DNA of 34,923 bases from CAXRDE01 sp964229355 (GTDB lineage Bacteria > Cyanobacteriota > Sericytochromatia > UBA7694): assembly GCA_964229355.1 (NCBI GenBank), contig CAXRDE010000018.1, forward strand, positions 1 to 34,923, given 5' to 3'. The notes beneath the pieces were generated by a model that saw nothing but the letters and a program-made list of their open reading frames with translations, made no database searches and was not told the DNA's origin. The position numbers and the translations under genes are program-made. Within the stretch, counting starts at the first letter, position 1, and each line of letters begins with the position of its first letter. Shown here in pieces: positions 1-7,720 of this stretch.

Positions 1-385
1 TAAGGGTAATGGTGCCGCCGGTGTAGTTAACAGCCCCGTCGCCGTCAGCGCCTGTGGGTGCATAGGTTTTGCCGTGGGAGTCAGAGACCTGTGCAAAGAG
101 TTTGGTGGTGGTACTGAGGTCGAGCTTTTGGGTGGCGAAGGCCTGTGTATCTTGCGCTTCGGGCAGTTCAGGTAAATGGAGGGTGAGGGTCAGGGTGTTC
201 TTGTCTAAACGGAGTGATCCGCTGGCATGTTGTTTGTTCAGGGCGGGGTAAGAGCGTGCGGGTGTGACAGGGTTCAGGCTTTGCGGTGTCGCTGTTTCAG
301 TGTTTCCGGTTTGGGTAGGGGGCGTTGTGGTCTGGCAGGACGCTACTGCCAGGGACAGACTGAAAGCAAGAAAAACATTTTTCAT
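1..385 (-). CDS. Lipoprotein, 5' part only (paralogue of the IPT/TIG lipoproteins)
   Basis: The gene runs off the left edge of the window, so only its first 128 codons are seen. The reading starts MKNVFLAFSLSLAVASC, a signal peptide ending in a lipobox (VASC) with the lipidated Cys at residue 17. An AGAGG ribosome site lies a few bases before the ATG. A Thr/Pro-rich linker follows, then a beta-rich domain containing SDSHGKTYAPTGADGDG. This is nearly the same as SDSHGKTYTPDGADGND in the 787-residue lipoprotein at 1398-3761, so the two share an N-terminal domain. It is the fourth lipoprotein in a row on this strand, but a terminator lies about 50 bp upstream of it, so it may have its own promoter. 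The function is unknown; a cell-surface or periplasmic role is inferred from the lipobox. Whether IPT repeats follow cannot be seen. Confidence 0.85.
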   Translation of the reverse strand, partial: MKNVFLAFSLSLAVASCQTTTPPTQTGNTETATPQSLNPVTPARSYPALNKQHASGSLRLDKNTLTLTLHLPELPEAQDTQAFATQKLDLSTTTKLFAQVSDSHGKTYAPTGADGDGAVNYTGGTITL

Positions 386-437
386 GGGAACCTCTATGGC
401 AAAAGTTAGTGGGCACACTCAAGATGGACCCAGGGAT

Positions 438-465
438 AAAAAAGGTGTCAGCGTAAGCTGACACC
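438..465 (-). terminator. Rho-independent terminator of the lipoprotein operon
   Basis: Read on the minus strand there is a perfect 9-bp stem (GGTGTCAGC / GCTGACACC, plus positions 444-452 and 457-465) with a 4-base loop, followed directly by six T's (438-443). It lies about 30 bp after the stop codon of the 494-1396 gene and before the next lipoprotein start at 385. It should therefore end the transcript coming from 5876. Confidence 0.88.
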
Positions 466-493
466 CAAACATGGTAGTAACCAAAATGAAAAA

Positions 494-1396
494 TCAAGGT
501 GGAGGTGGACTGTTGACAATGACTGTGCCCTGTCCGGTGGTGACCTCAATCGAAACATCTTGACTCACGCTTCGCTGGCCATCGCTGACCGTCAGCGTAA
601 TGACATAAGTGCCGCTCGTGTCAGGGGTGCGCCAGTAAACGGTATCTCCGTTGGAAACATTGAACGTATCGCCGATGGCCTGATCGCTACTCCAGCTAAA
701 GCTATTGCTATTTAAACTGCTGTCACTATCTGTAGCGCTGGCGGTCAGTTTGATCAAAGAACCGGTGCCTGTAATGTTTGTTTCGCTCGCTGTTAAACTG
801 GTAATGACGGGTGCTGCGTTTGAGGTGCCTCCACCGCCACCACCACCCGCTCCGCCGGCGGAAACGTTGATCACGCTACGGGCTTCGAGCGAGGTGCCTT
901 GCACACGCACTTCAATCGTTGAGTAACCTGCGCCCACCAGGGCCGTGAGTTTCCCCTGGGCATCCACAGCAAAGTCTTCTGGACGGCTGCTGCGCCATTC
1001 CAAAGGTACATTCTCCACAGGCACCACGTTGCCACTGCGGTCCACCAGTTCAACAGCCCAGGTGGTACTTTCGCCTTGTTGATCTAAAAAGCGATCGTTG
1101 TTGGCAAAGCGAATGGCTGCTACGCTTTCAGGCAGTTCAAAGCCTGAGCTGCCGCCTGGTGCTGATGGGCTAGAGCTGGGCTGCGGGTTATTCGGAGAAG
1201 GGGTTACACTTGCAACCGGTCCTGAGGGCTCAGAGGGCTCTGCACTGGGGGTCGGCTCACCACTATTGCCGGGCACCGTAGAACTTGATGGGCTCGGTGT
1301 GGGTTGCTGCGTGGGTTGTGGGCTGGTGAAACAGCCGCTCAGTCCCAGGGCATAAGCGCTGCTGCATAGGGCAAGAAAAAGTTTACGACGGGGCAT
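494..1396 (-). CDS. Lipoprotein with two Ig-like domains
   Basis: I start it at the ATG of MPRRKLFLALCSSAYALG (300 aa) rather than an in-frame ATG 18 bp upstream. This start lies one base after the stop of the preceding gene and has a GGAGG site 11 bases before it. The basic N-terminus and LSGC lipobox mark a lipoprotein. A Pro/Ser/Thr-rich linker (about residues 20-90) leads to a beta domain resembling bacterial Ig-like (BIG2) folds, with a WRSSRPEDFAVDAQGKLTAL stretch. A poly-Gly linker follows, then a C-terminal cadherin/PKD-like domain (PVITSLTASETNITG ... TLTVSDG). The protein ends in PPPP. It is the last gene of the operon before the terminator at 438-465. Such linker-plus-Ig architectures are typical of surface-displayed proteins; ligand and role are unknown. 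Confidence 0.85.
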   Translation of the reverse strand: MPRRKLFLALCSSAYALGLSGCFTSPQPTQQPTPSPSSSTVPGNSGEPTPSAEPSEPSGPVASVTPSPNNPQPSSSPSAPGGSSGFELPESVAAIRFANNDRFLDQQGESTTWAVELVDRSGNVVPVENVPLEWRSSRPEDFAVDAQGKLTALVGAGYSTIEVRVQGTSLEARSVINVSAGGAGGGGGGGTSNAAPVITSLTASETNITGTGSLIKLTASATDSDSSLNSNSFSWSSDQAIGDTFNVSNGDTVYWRTPDTSGTYVITLTVSDGQRSVSQDVSIEVTTGQGTVIVNSPPPP

Positions 1397-1397
1397 C

Positions 1398-3761
1398 TTA
1401 ATGGAAGCCTCCATTATTAATATTGAGGGTAATACTGGGGACGGTACCTACCAGGGTGTTGCTGGTTTGCGCATTGGTAATGACACTCACGTTAACATCA
1501 CCGGGTGTATCGACCCCCGAGGGCACTACTACGGTAATTTCGGTGGCGCTTGCCGACGCCACTGCGACTGCCGGTAACGTGCCAAATTTGACGGTGTTAT
1601 TGGTGGCCTCAGGGTCAAAATTTGTGCCGGTAATCGTTAAGAGCTGGCTACGAATGAGCACGGCTTTTCCGCCTGAGGTTGACGCTGTGGTCAGGCTGCT
1701 GAGGTGGGGCAAAATGCTGAAGCCAGCAGAAGCACTGGTTTGGTTACCCACCTGTACCGTGGCGTCGGCGGTTTTGGCGGGCGTTTCAGGAACGGTTACC
1801 GTAAGGCTGGTGCTGCTGGCAGCCGTCACGCTGGCATCAATGGTTCCCAGTTTGACGGTGTTATTGCCCGGTGTGGAGCTAAAGCCTTTACCAACAAGGG
1901 TTATTGTATTATTGGTGGACCCTGTATTCGGGGTCACCGTGGTAATTTTGGGAATACTTTCGAAGGTTCGGTTGACTGAGTTTTGACCCGCCACCGTAAC
2001 GTTCAGATTCATACTACCGGAGACATTGGGGACCACCACGGTCATCGAGGTGCCTGCGGGGTTGACTGTTGCAGGATTGACGGTGGTGCCGCCAAAGGAC
2101 ACGCTGTTGGCGCTTAGCGTGGTGCTAAAGCCTGAACCGGTGAGCGTGAGCGTGGTGTCGGGAGTGGCATTAGAAACCGCCAGCGCGTTCAACACGGGCA
2201 CCACATTAAAGGCGCTGCTGTCGCTGGTCTGGTTGCCCACCTGTACGGTGACAGGTTGCGAGCCTGAAATGCTGCCCGGAACCGTAACGGTGAGTACCGT
2301 TCCCGCGCCGTTGACACTGACGTTTGCTGAAGAGACGCTCTCGCTACCAAAGCGCACCGTGTTGTCACCAGCGGTGGTACTAAAACCTGTACCTGTAATG
2401 GTCATGCTGGTGCCCACAGTGGTGGCCGTGGTCGATAAGCTCGTGATTTTAGGCTTCACTTCATAACTCATGGCGTTGCTGGTTTGGCTGCCCACCTGAA
2501 TGGTTACGTTTTGACTGCCAAAAGTGCCAGCAGGTACCACTGCTGTGATTTCGGTTCCGGTACCGTTGACGGTAATATCACCGCTGGGCACCGTGATGCT
2601 ACCAAATTTGACGGTGTTATTGGCTGCTACGGTGCTAAAGCCTGTGCCGCCCAGGGTAACACTGGTGCCGATTTCGCCGGATGAGGGGGTCATATCTGTA
2701 AGGGTAACGGCCACGGGGGTTGCCGTAATGGTGACGGGTGTGGAGCTGTTGTTGGTGAGATCCACGGTGGTGGGATTGATGGCAAAGGTGTACTGGGTGC
2801 TGTTGCCGGTTTGCGCGCCCACTTTTACTTTCAGGCCGTTACCGGGGGTTGCGCCGGTAATGGTGCCCGAGGCGCCCACATTGGTGGCCCGCACTGAAGC
2901 TGCGTCGGTCACATCCACTTCGACTTTATCGTTGCCGACCAGTCCATTGACGGTAAGATCCACGGTGGCACCCACCAGCCGATAATCCGCGGCGTTTAAG
3001 TCGGCGGGTTGATCACTTGCTAAATCGGTGGCCAGCTGTGCGGTATCTACCAAACTGGGATGGGTGGTATAGCTAAAGTTCGGGCTGGTGCCACTTATGC
3101 CGGTAATTTCTTCCATTTTGGTGACCAGCGCTGCCAAATCAATGGCGCGGGCTCGGTCTGCATCGTTGGCAATCAGGGCCTTCATGGCCAGCGCCGTGGG
3201 CGTGGTCTGGTAGTTGATGGTGGCATTGACATCGTTGGCCGTGGTTTGAGAAACCGCCGATGCCAGGTGAGCCTGTGGAATATCTGTGTTGCCATCGTCT
3301 TCTACCTGCAGTTCCACGATCAGCACCTGATCGGGCACCACATTGCTGAAGGAAAGATTAAGCATGCCGTTGGCAGGGTAGCTCACTTTGTCGTTTCCGT
3401 CGGCCCCGTCTGGGGTATAGGTTTTACCGTGGGAGTCACTGACGGTGGCTACAATATGGGTTGCATTATCGCCAGCGAGATCTAAAGCCTGGGTTTTAAA
3501 CGCCTCAGGGAGTGCAGGCAGTTGAATTTCGACGTTGACGGTGCTGCCCTGCACCTTGATTTTTCCTTCGGGCTTGCGCTCTACGGGTGCCAGCACGGGG
3601 CTTTTTTGAATGACCACCGGGGCCAACTGTGCGCCTTGTTGTGCAGTCAGGGTTTGTACGGTCTGGGCGGTGGGAACCGCTGGGCTTTGCAGGGGCTGTT
3701 GCGGTGCCTGGCATGCAACAAGAATAAGACTAAGACTTAAAAGGGGGGTAATGCGCTTCAT
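1398..3761 (-). CDS. Large lipoprotein with five IPT/TIG repeats
   Basis: 787 aa. MKRITPLLSLSLILVAC is a signal peptide with an LVAC lipobox. Residues about 55-330 form a beta-rich N-terminal region with an SDSHGKTYTPDGADG segment shared with the gene at 1-385, and an SGTSPNFSYTTHPSLV segment shared with the gene at 3762-5876. The rest is five tandem IPT/TIG domains, each with the signature GxGF...NNTVKFG (for example GTGFSTVAANNTVKFG, GKGFSSTPGNNTVKLG), and the end is NINNGGFH. IPT/TIG is an Ig-like fold found in surface adhesins and polysaccharide-binding proteins. The ATG directly follows the TAA of the upstream gene, with a GGAGG site 10 bases earlier inside that gene. Adhesion or envelope binding is inferred; no catalytic motif is visible. 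Confidence 0.9.
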   Translation of the reverse strand: MKRITPLLSLSLILVACQAPQQPLQSPAVPTAQTVQTLTAQQGAQLAPVVIQKSPVLAPVERKPEGKIKVQGSTVNVEIQLPALPEAFKTQALDLAGDNATHIVATVSDSHGKTYTPDGADGNDKVSYPANGMLNLSFSNVVPDQVLIVELQVEDDGNTDIPQAHLASAVSQTTANDVNATINYQTTPTALAMKALIANDADRARAIDLAALVTKMEEITGISGTSPNFSYTTHPSLVDTAQLATDLASDQPADLNAADYRLVGATVDLTVNGLVGNDKVEVDVTDAASVRATNVGASGTITGATPGNGLKVKVGAQTGNSTQYTFAINPTTVDLTNNSSTPVTITATPVAVTLTDMTPSSGEIGTSVTLGGTGFSTVAANNTVKFGSITVPSGDITVNGTGTEITAVVPAGTFGSQNVTIQVGSQTSNAMSYEVKPKITSLSTTATTVGTSMTITGTGFSTTAGDNTVRFGSESVSSANVSVNGAGTVLTVTVPGSISGSQPVTVQVGNQTSDSSAFNVVPVLNALAVSNATPDTTLTLTGSGFSTTLSANSVSFGGTTVNPATVNPAGTSMTVVVPNVSGSMNLNVTVAGQNSVNRTFESIPKITTVTPNTGSTNNTITLVGKGFSSTPGNNTVKLGTIDASVTAASSTSLTVTVPETPAKTADATVQVGNQTSASAGFSILPHLSSLTTASTSGGKAVLIRSQLLTITGTNFDPEATNNTVKFGTLPAVAVASASATEITVVVPSGVDTPGDVNVSVITNAQTSNTLVGTVPSITLNINNGGFH
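1408..1412 (-). promoter_or_regulatory. Ribosome site inside the end of the preceding gene
   Basis: GGAGG on the minus strand lies in the Gly-Gly-Phe codons that end the 787-residue lipoprotein, 11 bases before the ATG at 1396. It decides the start of the 300-aa lipoprotein and implies translational coupling. The same arrangement recurs at 3772-3776. Confidence 0.65.
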
Positions 3762-5876
3762 TTATTGGAAGCCTCCGCTGAAGTTAAGATTAAGAGTGGG
3801 GACAAATGCTGTGACGACATTGCTGGGCTGGGTGTTGGTTTCGACCGTTACACTGACATCTCCGGCGGTGCCGACACCTCCGGGAACGGTCACCGTTAGC
3901 TGGGTGGCGCTGGCGGTGATGGGGGTGGCAGATAAGGCACCAAACTTGACCACGTTGTTGGCCGGCGTGGTGTCAAAATTCGTACCGTTAATCGTAAGGG
4001 TTTCTTCCCGAATCAGAACCGCTTTACCGTCCTGTTCAGCTGCGGTGAGCAGACTGGCAATAAACGGCACAATCACAAAATCAGCGGCGGCGACATTGGC
4101 GCTGGTTTGCGCGCCCACCTGGACGGTGGCGTTGGCTTCTCCGGCACTTACGTTGGGCACGGTAACCTGTAGCGACGTGGTGCTTTGAGCTGTGACGTTG
4201 CTTAAGGTATGGGTCCCGAGCTTGACGGTGTTGTTGGCGCTGGTGGTATCAAAACCGTTGCCTGTAATTGTCAAGGTATTCCCACTTGAGCCGGTACCCG
4301 AAGAGAGTCCTGTGATTTTTGGTGTGACCGCGTAGTTTTCGGCGTCACTGGGCGGACTTTGCAAGTTGCTGACGGTGATGGGCACGGTGCCAAAAATGCC
4401 TGCGGGCACCACCACGGTCATTTCGGTGCCCGCGCCGTTGACGCTAATGTCACCACTGGGCACCGTGACGTTGCCAAACGTGACGGTGTTTTGGCTGGCG
4501 GTGGGGTTAAAGTTCGTGCCGGTCAGGGTGAGGCTGCTGCCAATTTCACCGGCACTCTGGCTCAGGTTGGTTACGGTGGGCTTGACCACCGTGTAGCTTA
4601 AACCTGTGGTGGCCGGCCCGTTGCCTTTGGCCACTGAAACGGTCTGCGCTCCCAGGGCTAAACCGCCGGGGACGGTGACCGTTAAGCTGGTGGCGGAGGC
4701 CGCTGTTACCACGGCGGAGGTATTTCCGAATTTTACCGTGTTATTGGCTTCGGTGGCGTGAAAGTTTTCGCCGGTAATCACTACGGACGAACCGCTTACA
4801 CCGCTGCTGGGACTCAGACTGGTCAACACCGGGGGGATGCTTTCCAGCTCCAGGGCGCCCAATTCTGTTTGTTCTCCGGGGCTCACCGTTACAGAGATAC
4901 GCTGATCGATGTAACCGCTGCCCGTTAAGCGTAGCGTCCAGGTGCCCGGTGGGACGTTGGTGAGGGTGATCTCCCCGTTACTATTGACCACCACATCGGC
5001 ACTGAGAGCGTCATCAAGACTGGCGGTAATGCTGTCTCCGGCCAGCAAGCCGGTCAGGGTGTATTGGACAGAGCCCGCGCTCAGGGTGTAGGTGGGGTCT
5101 GCTGCATTCAGGGCGGTAACGTCACCATTTTGAGCTCGCAGATCATTCACCAGGCCTGTGACATTGACTAAAGCCGGGTGGGTGGTAAAGGTGTAATTGG
5201 GAAAAGTACCTGAAACGTTCATGATGTCATCGACAAAATTTTGCAGTGCCGTCAGATCCAACTGGCCCGCCAAAAATTCATCGCTGATTTCTTCGGTGCC
5301 CCGTAAGGCTTCGAGAATGCGACCCACAGGGGTTTGACGATAGGAGATTTGTACCAGACGGTTTGCTTCAGAAAGGTGGAAGCCACTGACCAGCTCAGAG
5401 CCGCTCAATAAATTGCGATCTGCGTCGTACAGGCGGATGGTGGTGACCAGGTGGCCATAGGGTACAGCATTTACAACGGCGCTGATTTGGCAGTTTGTGG
5501 CGCTGAACATGTGGTGCGTGGGATCGGAGCCATTGGCATACAGGATGTCCTCTCCCAGGGCGGGTCCGCTCACCGCAACGCTGGCGTAGGCTACTTCACC
5601 GCAGCCAAAGGCCTGGGTCCCAAATTCCTGCGCTGCAGGGTAGGTGAAGTTCACCTGCATTTGTTGACGGGGTAAAGCTTTGATTTCACCAAAGGGCGCG
5701 GGTTTAGGTTGGGCAGTCACGCTGGCTATCTGAGGCTTTAACGGTTCTTGTTGAATACTGAGCGTGTCCACAGGAGCACGATAAACAGGGGGAGCAAGGG
5801 TGTTCTGCTGTGGTGGGCTTTGACAAGACACGAACAGGCACAACGAGGCTGCCAGAGGCAGACAAAGGCGTTTCAT
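3762..5876 (-). CDS. Lipoprotein with carboxypeptidase-regulatory-like domain and four IPT/TIG repeats
   Basis: 704 aa from the ATG at 5876 (MKRLCLPLAASLCLFVSC); an in-frame TTG two codons upstream is closer to the GGAGA site and could be used instead. The signal peptide ends in FVSC, an acceptable though not ideal lipobox. An N-terminal beta region is followed by SGTFPNYTFTTHPALV, the block shared with the 787-aa paralogue. A segment around residues 270-350 (GEITLTNVPPGTWTLRLTG) looks like a carboxypeptidase-regulatory/PEGA-type beta sandwich. Four IPT/TIG repeats follow (GENFHATEANNTVKFG and so on), and the end is NLNFSGGFQ. It heads the lipoprotein operon, about 120 bp downstream of the response regulator. 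I found no convincing promoter in that gap, so read-through from the signalling operon is possible. A surface binding role is inferred. Confidence 0.87.
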   Translation of the reverse strand: MKRLCLPLAASLCLFVSCQSPPQQNTLAPPVYRAPVDTLSIQQEPLKPQIASVTAQPKPAPFGEIKALPRQQMQVNFTYPAAQEFGTQAFGCGEVAYASVAVSGPALGEDILYANGSDPTHHMFSATNCQISAVVNAVPYGHLVTTIRLYDADRNLLSGSELVSGFHLSEANRLVQISYRQTPVGRILEALRGTEEISDEFLAGQLDLTALQNFVDDIMNVSGTFPNYTFTTHPALVNVTGLVNDLRAQNGDVTALNAADPTYTLSAGSVQYTLTGLLAGDSITASLDDALSADVVVNSNGEITLTNVPPGTWTLRLTGSGYIDQRISVTVSPGEQTELGALELESIPPVLTSLSPSSGVSGSSVVITGENFHATEANNTVKFGNTSAVVTAASATSLTVTVPGGLALGAQTVSVAKGNGPATTGLSYTVVKPTVTNLSQSAGEIGSSLTLTGTNFNPTASQNTVTFGNVTVPSGDISVNGAGTEMTVVVPAGIFGTVPITVSNLQSPPSDAENYAVTPKITGLSSGTGSSGNTLTITGNGFDTTSANNTVKLGTHTLSNVTAQSTTSLQVTVPNVSAGEANATVQVGAQTSANVAAADFVIVPFIASLLTAAEQDGKAVLIREETLTINGTNFDTTPANNVVKFGALSATPITASATQLTVTVPGGVGTAGDVSVTVETNTQPSNVVTAFVPTLNLNFSGGFQ
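3772..3776 (-). promoter_or_regulatory. Ribosome site inside the end of the preceding gene
   Basis: GGAGG (minus strand) is formed by the Gly-Gly-Phe codons at the end of the 704-aa lipoprotein, 10 bases before the ATG at 3761, which directly follows the TAA stop. Translation of the 787-aa lipoprotein is probably coupled to its neighbour. Confidence 0.65.
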
Positions 5877-5998
5877 AGACAATGGTTCTCCAATACAAAC
5901 GATAAAAGCACGCGAGCTAAAATGGTTAAACAGTTGTACTCAACCTTAAAAGAGGGGCTTAGGCTGCACAAGCGAAAGTGAAAAAATAGGGTGTGAAT

Positions 5999-6706
5999 TT
6001 ACGTTTTTTGATGATTTTGTGACAATGTTTGGGCTTCATAGCCTTTGCCGTAGTGGCTTAAAAACTGTACCCGTTGGGGCGTGATTTTTTGTCTTAAGGA
6101 CACAATTAAATTGTCAATTTGACGCCCCTGCGCAGAGGTCTTGCCTGGCCACACAATTGCATAAAGTTTTTCGCGGCGATGAACCCTATGCGGGTGTTTG
6201 AGTAAGTAGTGCAACAACAAAAACTCACGCTTGCTGAGTTCGACCTTTTCGGTGCCGTCATAAAGGGTGTACTGACCAAAGTCAAAGGTAAAATCATGAT
6301 AGGTTTCCACGGTGCGCTGAGACTCCAGACGGGCTTGTAGTAAACGTTTACTCTGACGTTGGAGGGCACGGCTTTGCGCCAGCAACATGTCTTCGCTAAA
6401 AGGCTGAGCTAAAAAAGCGTCTGCCCCTGCGTTAAGCAGACTTAAGTGCGTTTGGCTGTCTTGCTGCAAACACAAGACCAGCAAACTGGCATAAGGGGCA
6501 AAACGGTGCAAGGTGTAAAGTTGCTTTAAGTGACTGAGCGTATGGGCGTAGACGACGACGACCAGCGGCGTTTGCTGATGCTTTTTCAACGCGTGGCGTA
6601 GCTCATGATAGTTATGACACAGCGTCACCTGATGATGTTCTTGCTCAAAAATATGTTGTAGACTTTGTCGTTGTAAGGGGTTTTTTTCCCAAATGAGCAC
6701 TTGCAT
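5999..6706 (-). CDS. OmpR-type DNA-binding regulator with a degenerate receiver
   Basis: 235 aa. The C-terminal half (about 130-225) is a winged-helix DNA-binding domain of the OmpR/PhoB type, with LSKREFLLLHYLLKHPHRV and a recognition-helix region GRQIDNLIVSLRQKI. The N-terminal half aligns with a response-regulator receiver, but the key residues are gone. The acidic pair is E7-K8, the phospho-acceptor Asp is Tyr53 (VVVVYAHTL), the Thr/Ser position is Cys, and the conserved Lys is Gln in AQPF. It therefore probably cannot be phosphorylated in the usual way and belongs with atypical OmpR-family regulators. The ATG follows directly on the TAA of the receiver-ATPase gene (TAAATG), so translation is likely coupled. 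The targets are unknown; the lipoprotein operon immediately downstream is an obvious candidate. Confidence 0.9.
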   Translation of the reverse strand: MQVLIWEKNPLQRQSLQHIFEQEHHQVTLCHNYHELRHALKKHQQTPLVVVVYAHTLSHLKQLYTLHRFAPYASLLVLCLQQDSQTHLSLLNAGADAFLAQPFSEDMLLAQSRALQRQSKRLLQARLESQRTVETYHDFTFDFGQYTLYDGTEKVELSKREFLLLHYLLKHPHRVHRREKLYAIVWPGKTSAQGRQIDNLIVSLRQKITPQRVQFLSHYGKGYEAQTLSQNHQKT

Positions 6707-7720
6707 TTAGCGGTTTTTCAACTGAAAGAAAAAGACATTTTCTCCGCGGCGAGAGACACGGGTTTGTAACTCGCTATCGAGTAAAGACAGCAGGTCACTA
6801 CAAATGCTTAGCCCGAGTCCCTGTTGTCGAGGATTTTTTAAACGCTCTAAATCACCCTCGGATAAGTGACTGCCTTGATCATAGATGCTCAAGGTGAGCT
6901 TCTGGTCTTTTTCTTGTGCTTTGAGGATCACGTTGTGGTCTGTGTAACGCAGGGCATTATCGAGCAGTTCGTAGAGAATACGCTGTAAGAGGGTGGGATC
7001 CGTATGCAGGTTAATGCCCTTGATTTTTCTCAGGTTAACCCGGTGCCAATGCTGTGGAAAATGAGCGGCGAGGGCGTCTACCAGGGTTTTTAACTCAAAA
7101 AATTGGGGGTGAAGGGTTTGCAGTTGAAAGCGGTATCTGGCCCATCCCATCATTTTTTGAAAGGCTTTGCTCATTTCGCCCGTCAAGGCTTGTTCGGCAT
7201 CGGGATTGTGTGCCAGGCGCTGCATCTGGTCCAATTGTTGGAGTTTATCGCCCAGGGTTTGCGATAAAAGATGGATAAACTGTTCCTGGCTTTGGTTGAG
7301 TTTATACAGTGCCTCCTGCTGATAAGAGAGCTGTAAGGCACTATCAAAACGGGCATTGAGCTCGACACGATTGAGGGGTTTACGCAGGTAATCATTAGCC
7401 CCTGCATCGAAAGCTTCTTGTAAATGACGCGGTGAGAGCATCATGCCGGTGCAGAGGATTATAGGACCTTGAAAGCTGGCGTCACGCAAGTAGCGAATCA
7501 AATCCAAACCGGACATTTCCGGCAATTGCCAATCTGTAATGACAGCATCTATCCACTGTGAGGTCAGAATTTTTTGGGCTTGCTCACTACTGCGGGCCTG
7601 AAAAATTCGGCCTTCGCGATGGTCCAGCCAGTCCACCATTTCGGCCAACTGTTCAATGTCGTCATCAATAATCAGAATGTGTACAGATCTGTTGAAGGAG
7701 TTCGTGGTAGCTTTGTTCAT
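6707..7720 (-). CDS. Receiver plus HATPase hybrid protein lacking the phospho-histidine
   Basis: 337 aa from MNKATTNSFNRS; a longer start would overlap the upstream gene by 116 bp, this one by 56 bp. Residues 13-130 are a complete receiver: acidic DDD at 19-21, phospho-acceptor Asp63 in ITDWQLP, Thr91, and Lys114 in LRKPL. A linker helix follows, then a HisKA-like helix in which the expected SHELRTPL reads SQTLGDKL, so the His is Gln154. The C-terminal HATPase_c domain has an N-box (LYELLDNALRY), a DQG G1 motif and GLGLSI. The receiver is intact but the kinase part has no visible acceptor histidine. It may be phosphorylated by the upstream 7TM kinase and signal through its ATPase domain. It lies in the middle of the three-gene signalling operon. 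Confidence 0.88.
   Translation of the reverse strand: MNKATTNSFNRSVHILIIDDDIEQLAEMVDWLDHREGRIFQARSSEQAQKILTSQWIDAVITDWQLPEMSGLDLIRYLRDASFQGPIILCTGMMLSPRHLQEAFDAGANDYLRKPLNRVELNARFDSALQLSYQQEALYKLNQSQEQFIHLLSQTLGDKLQQLDQMQRLAHNPDAEQALTGEMSKAFQKMMGWARYRFQLQTLHPQFFELKTLVDALAAHFPQHWHRVNLRKIKGINLHTDPTLLQRILYELLDNALRYTDHNVILKAQEKDQKLTLSIYDQGSHLSEGDLERLKNPRQQGLGLSICSDLLSLLDSELQTRVSRRGENVFFFQLKNR

Noticed and set aside
826..850. Poly-Gly run in the 300-aa lipoprotein as a frameshift site
   Set aside because: The codons are in frame with conserved-looking domains on both sides; it is a linker between two Ig-like domains.
1423..2985. Long plus-strand frames opposite the IPT lipoproteins
   Set aside because: Repeat-rich antisense shadows (Val/Thr/Leu runs) of clearly real minus-strand lipoproteins.
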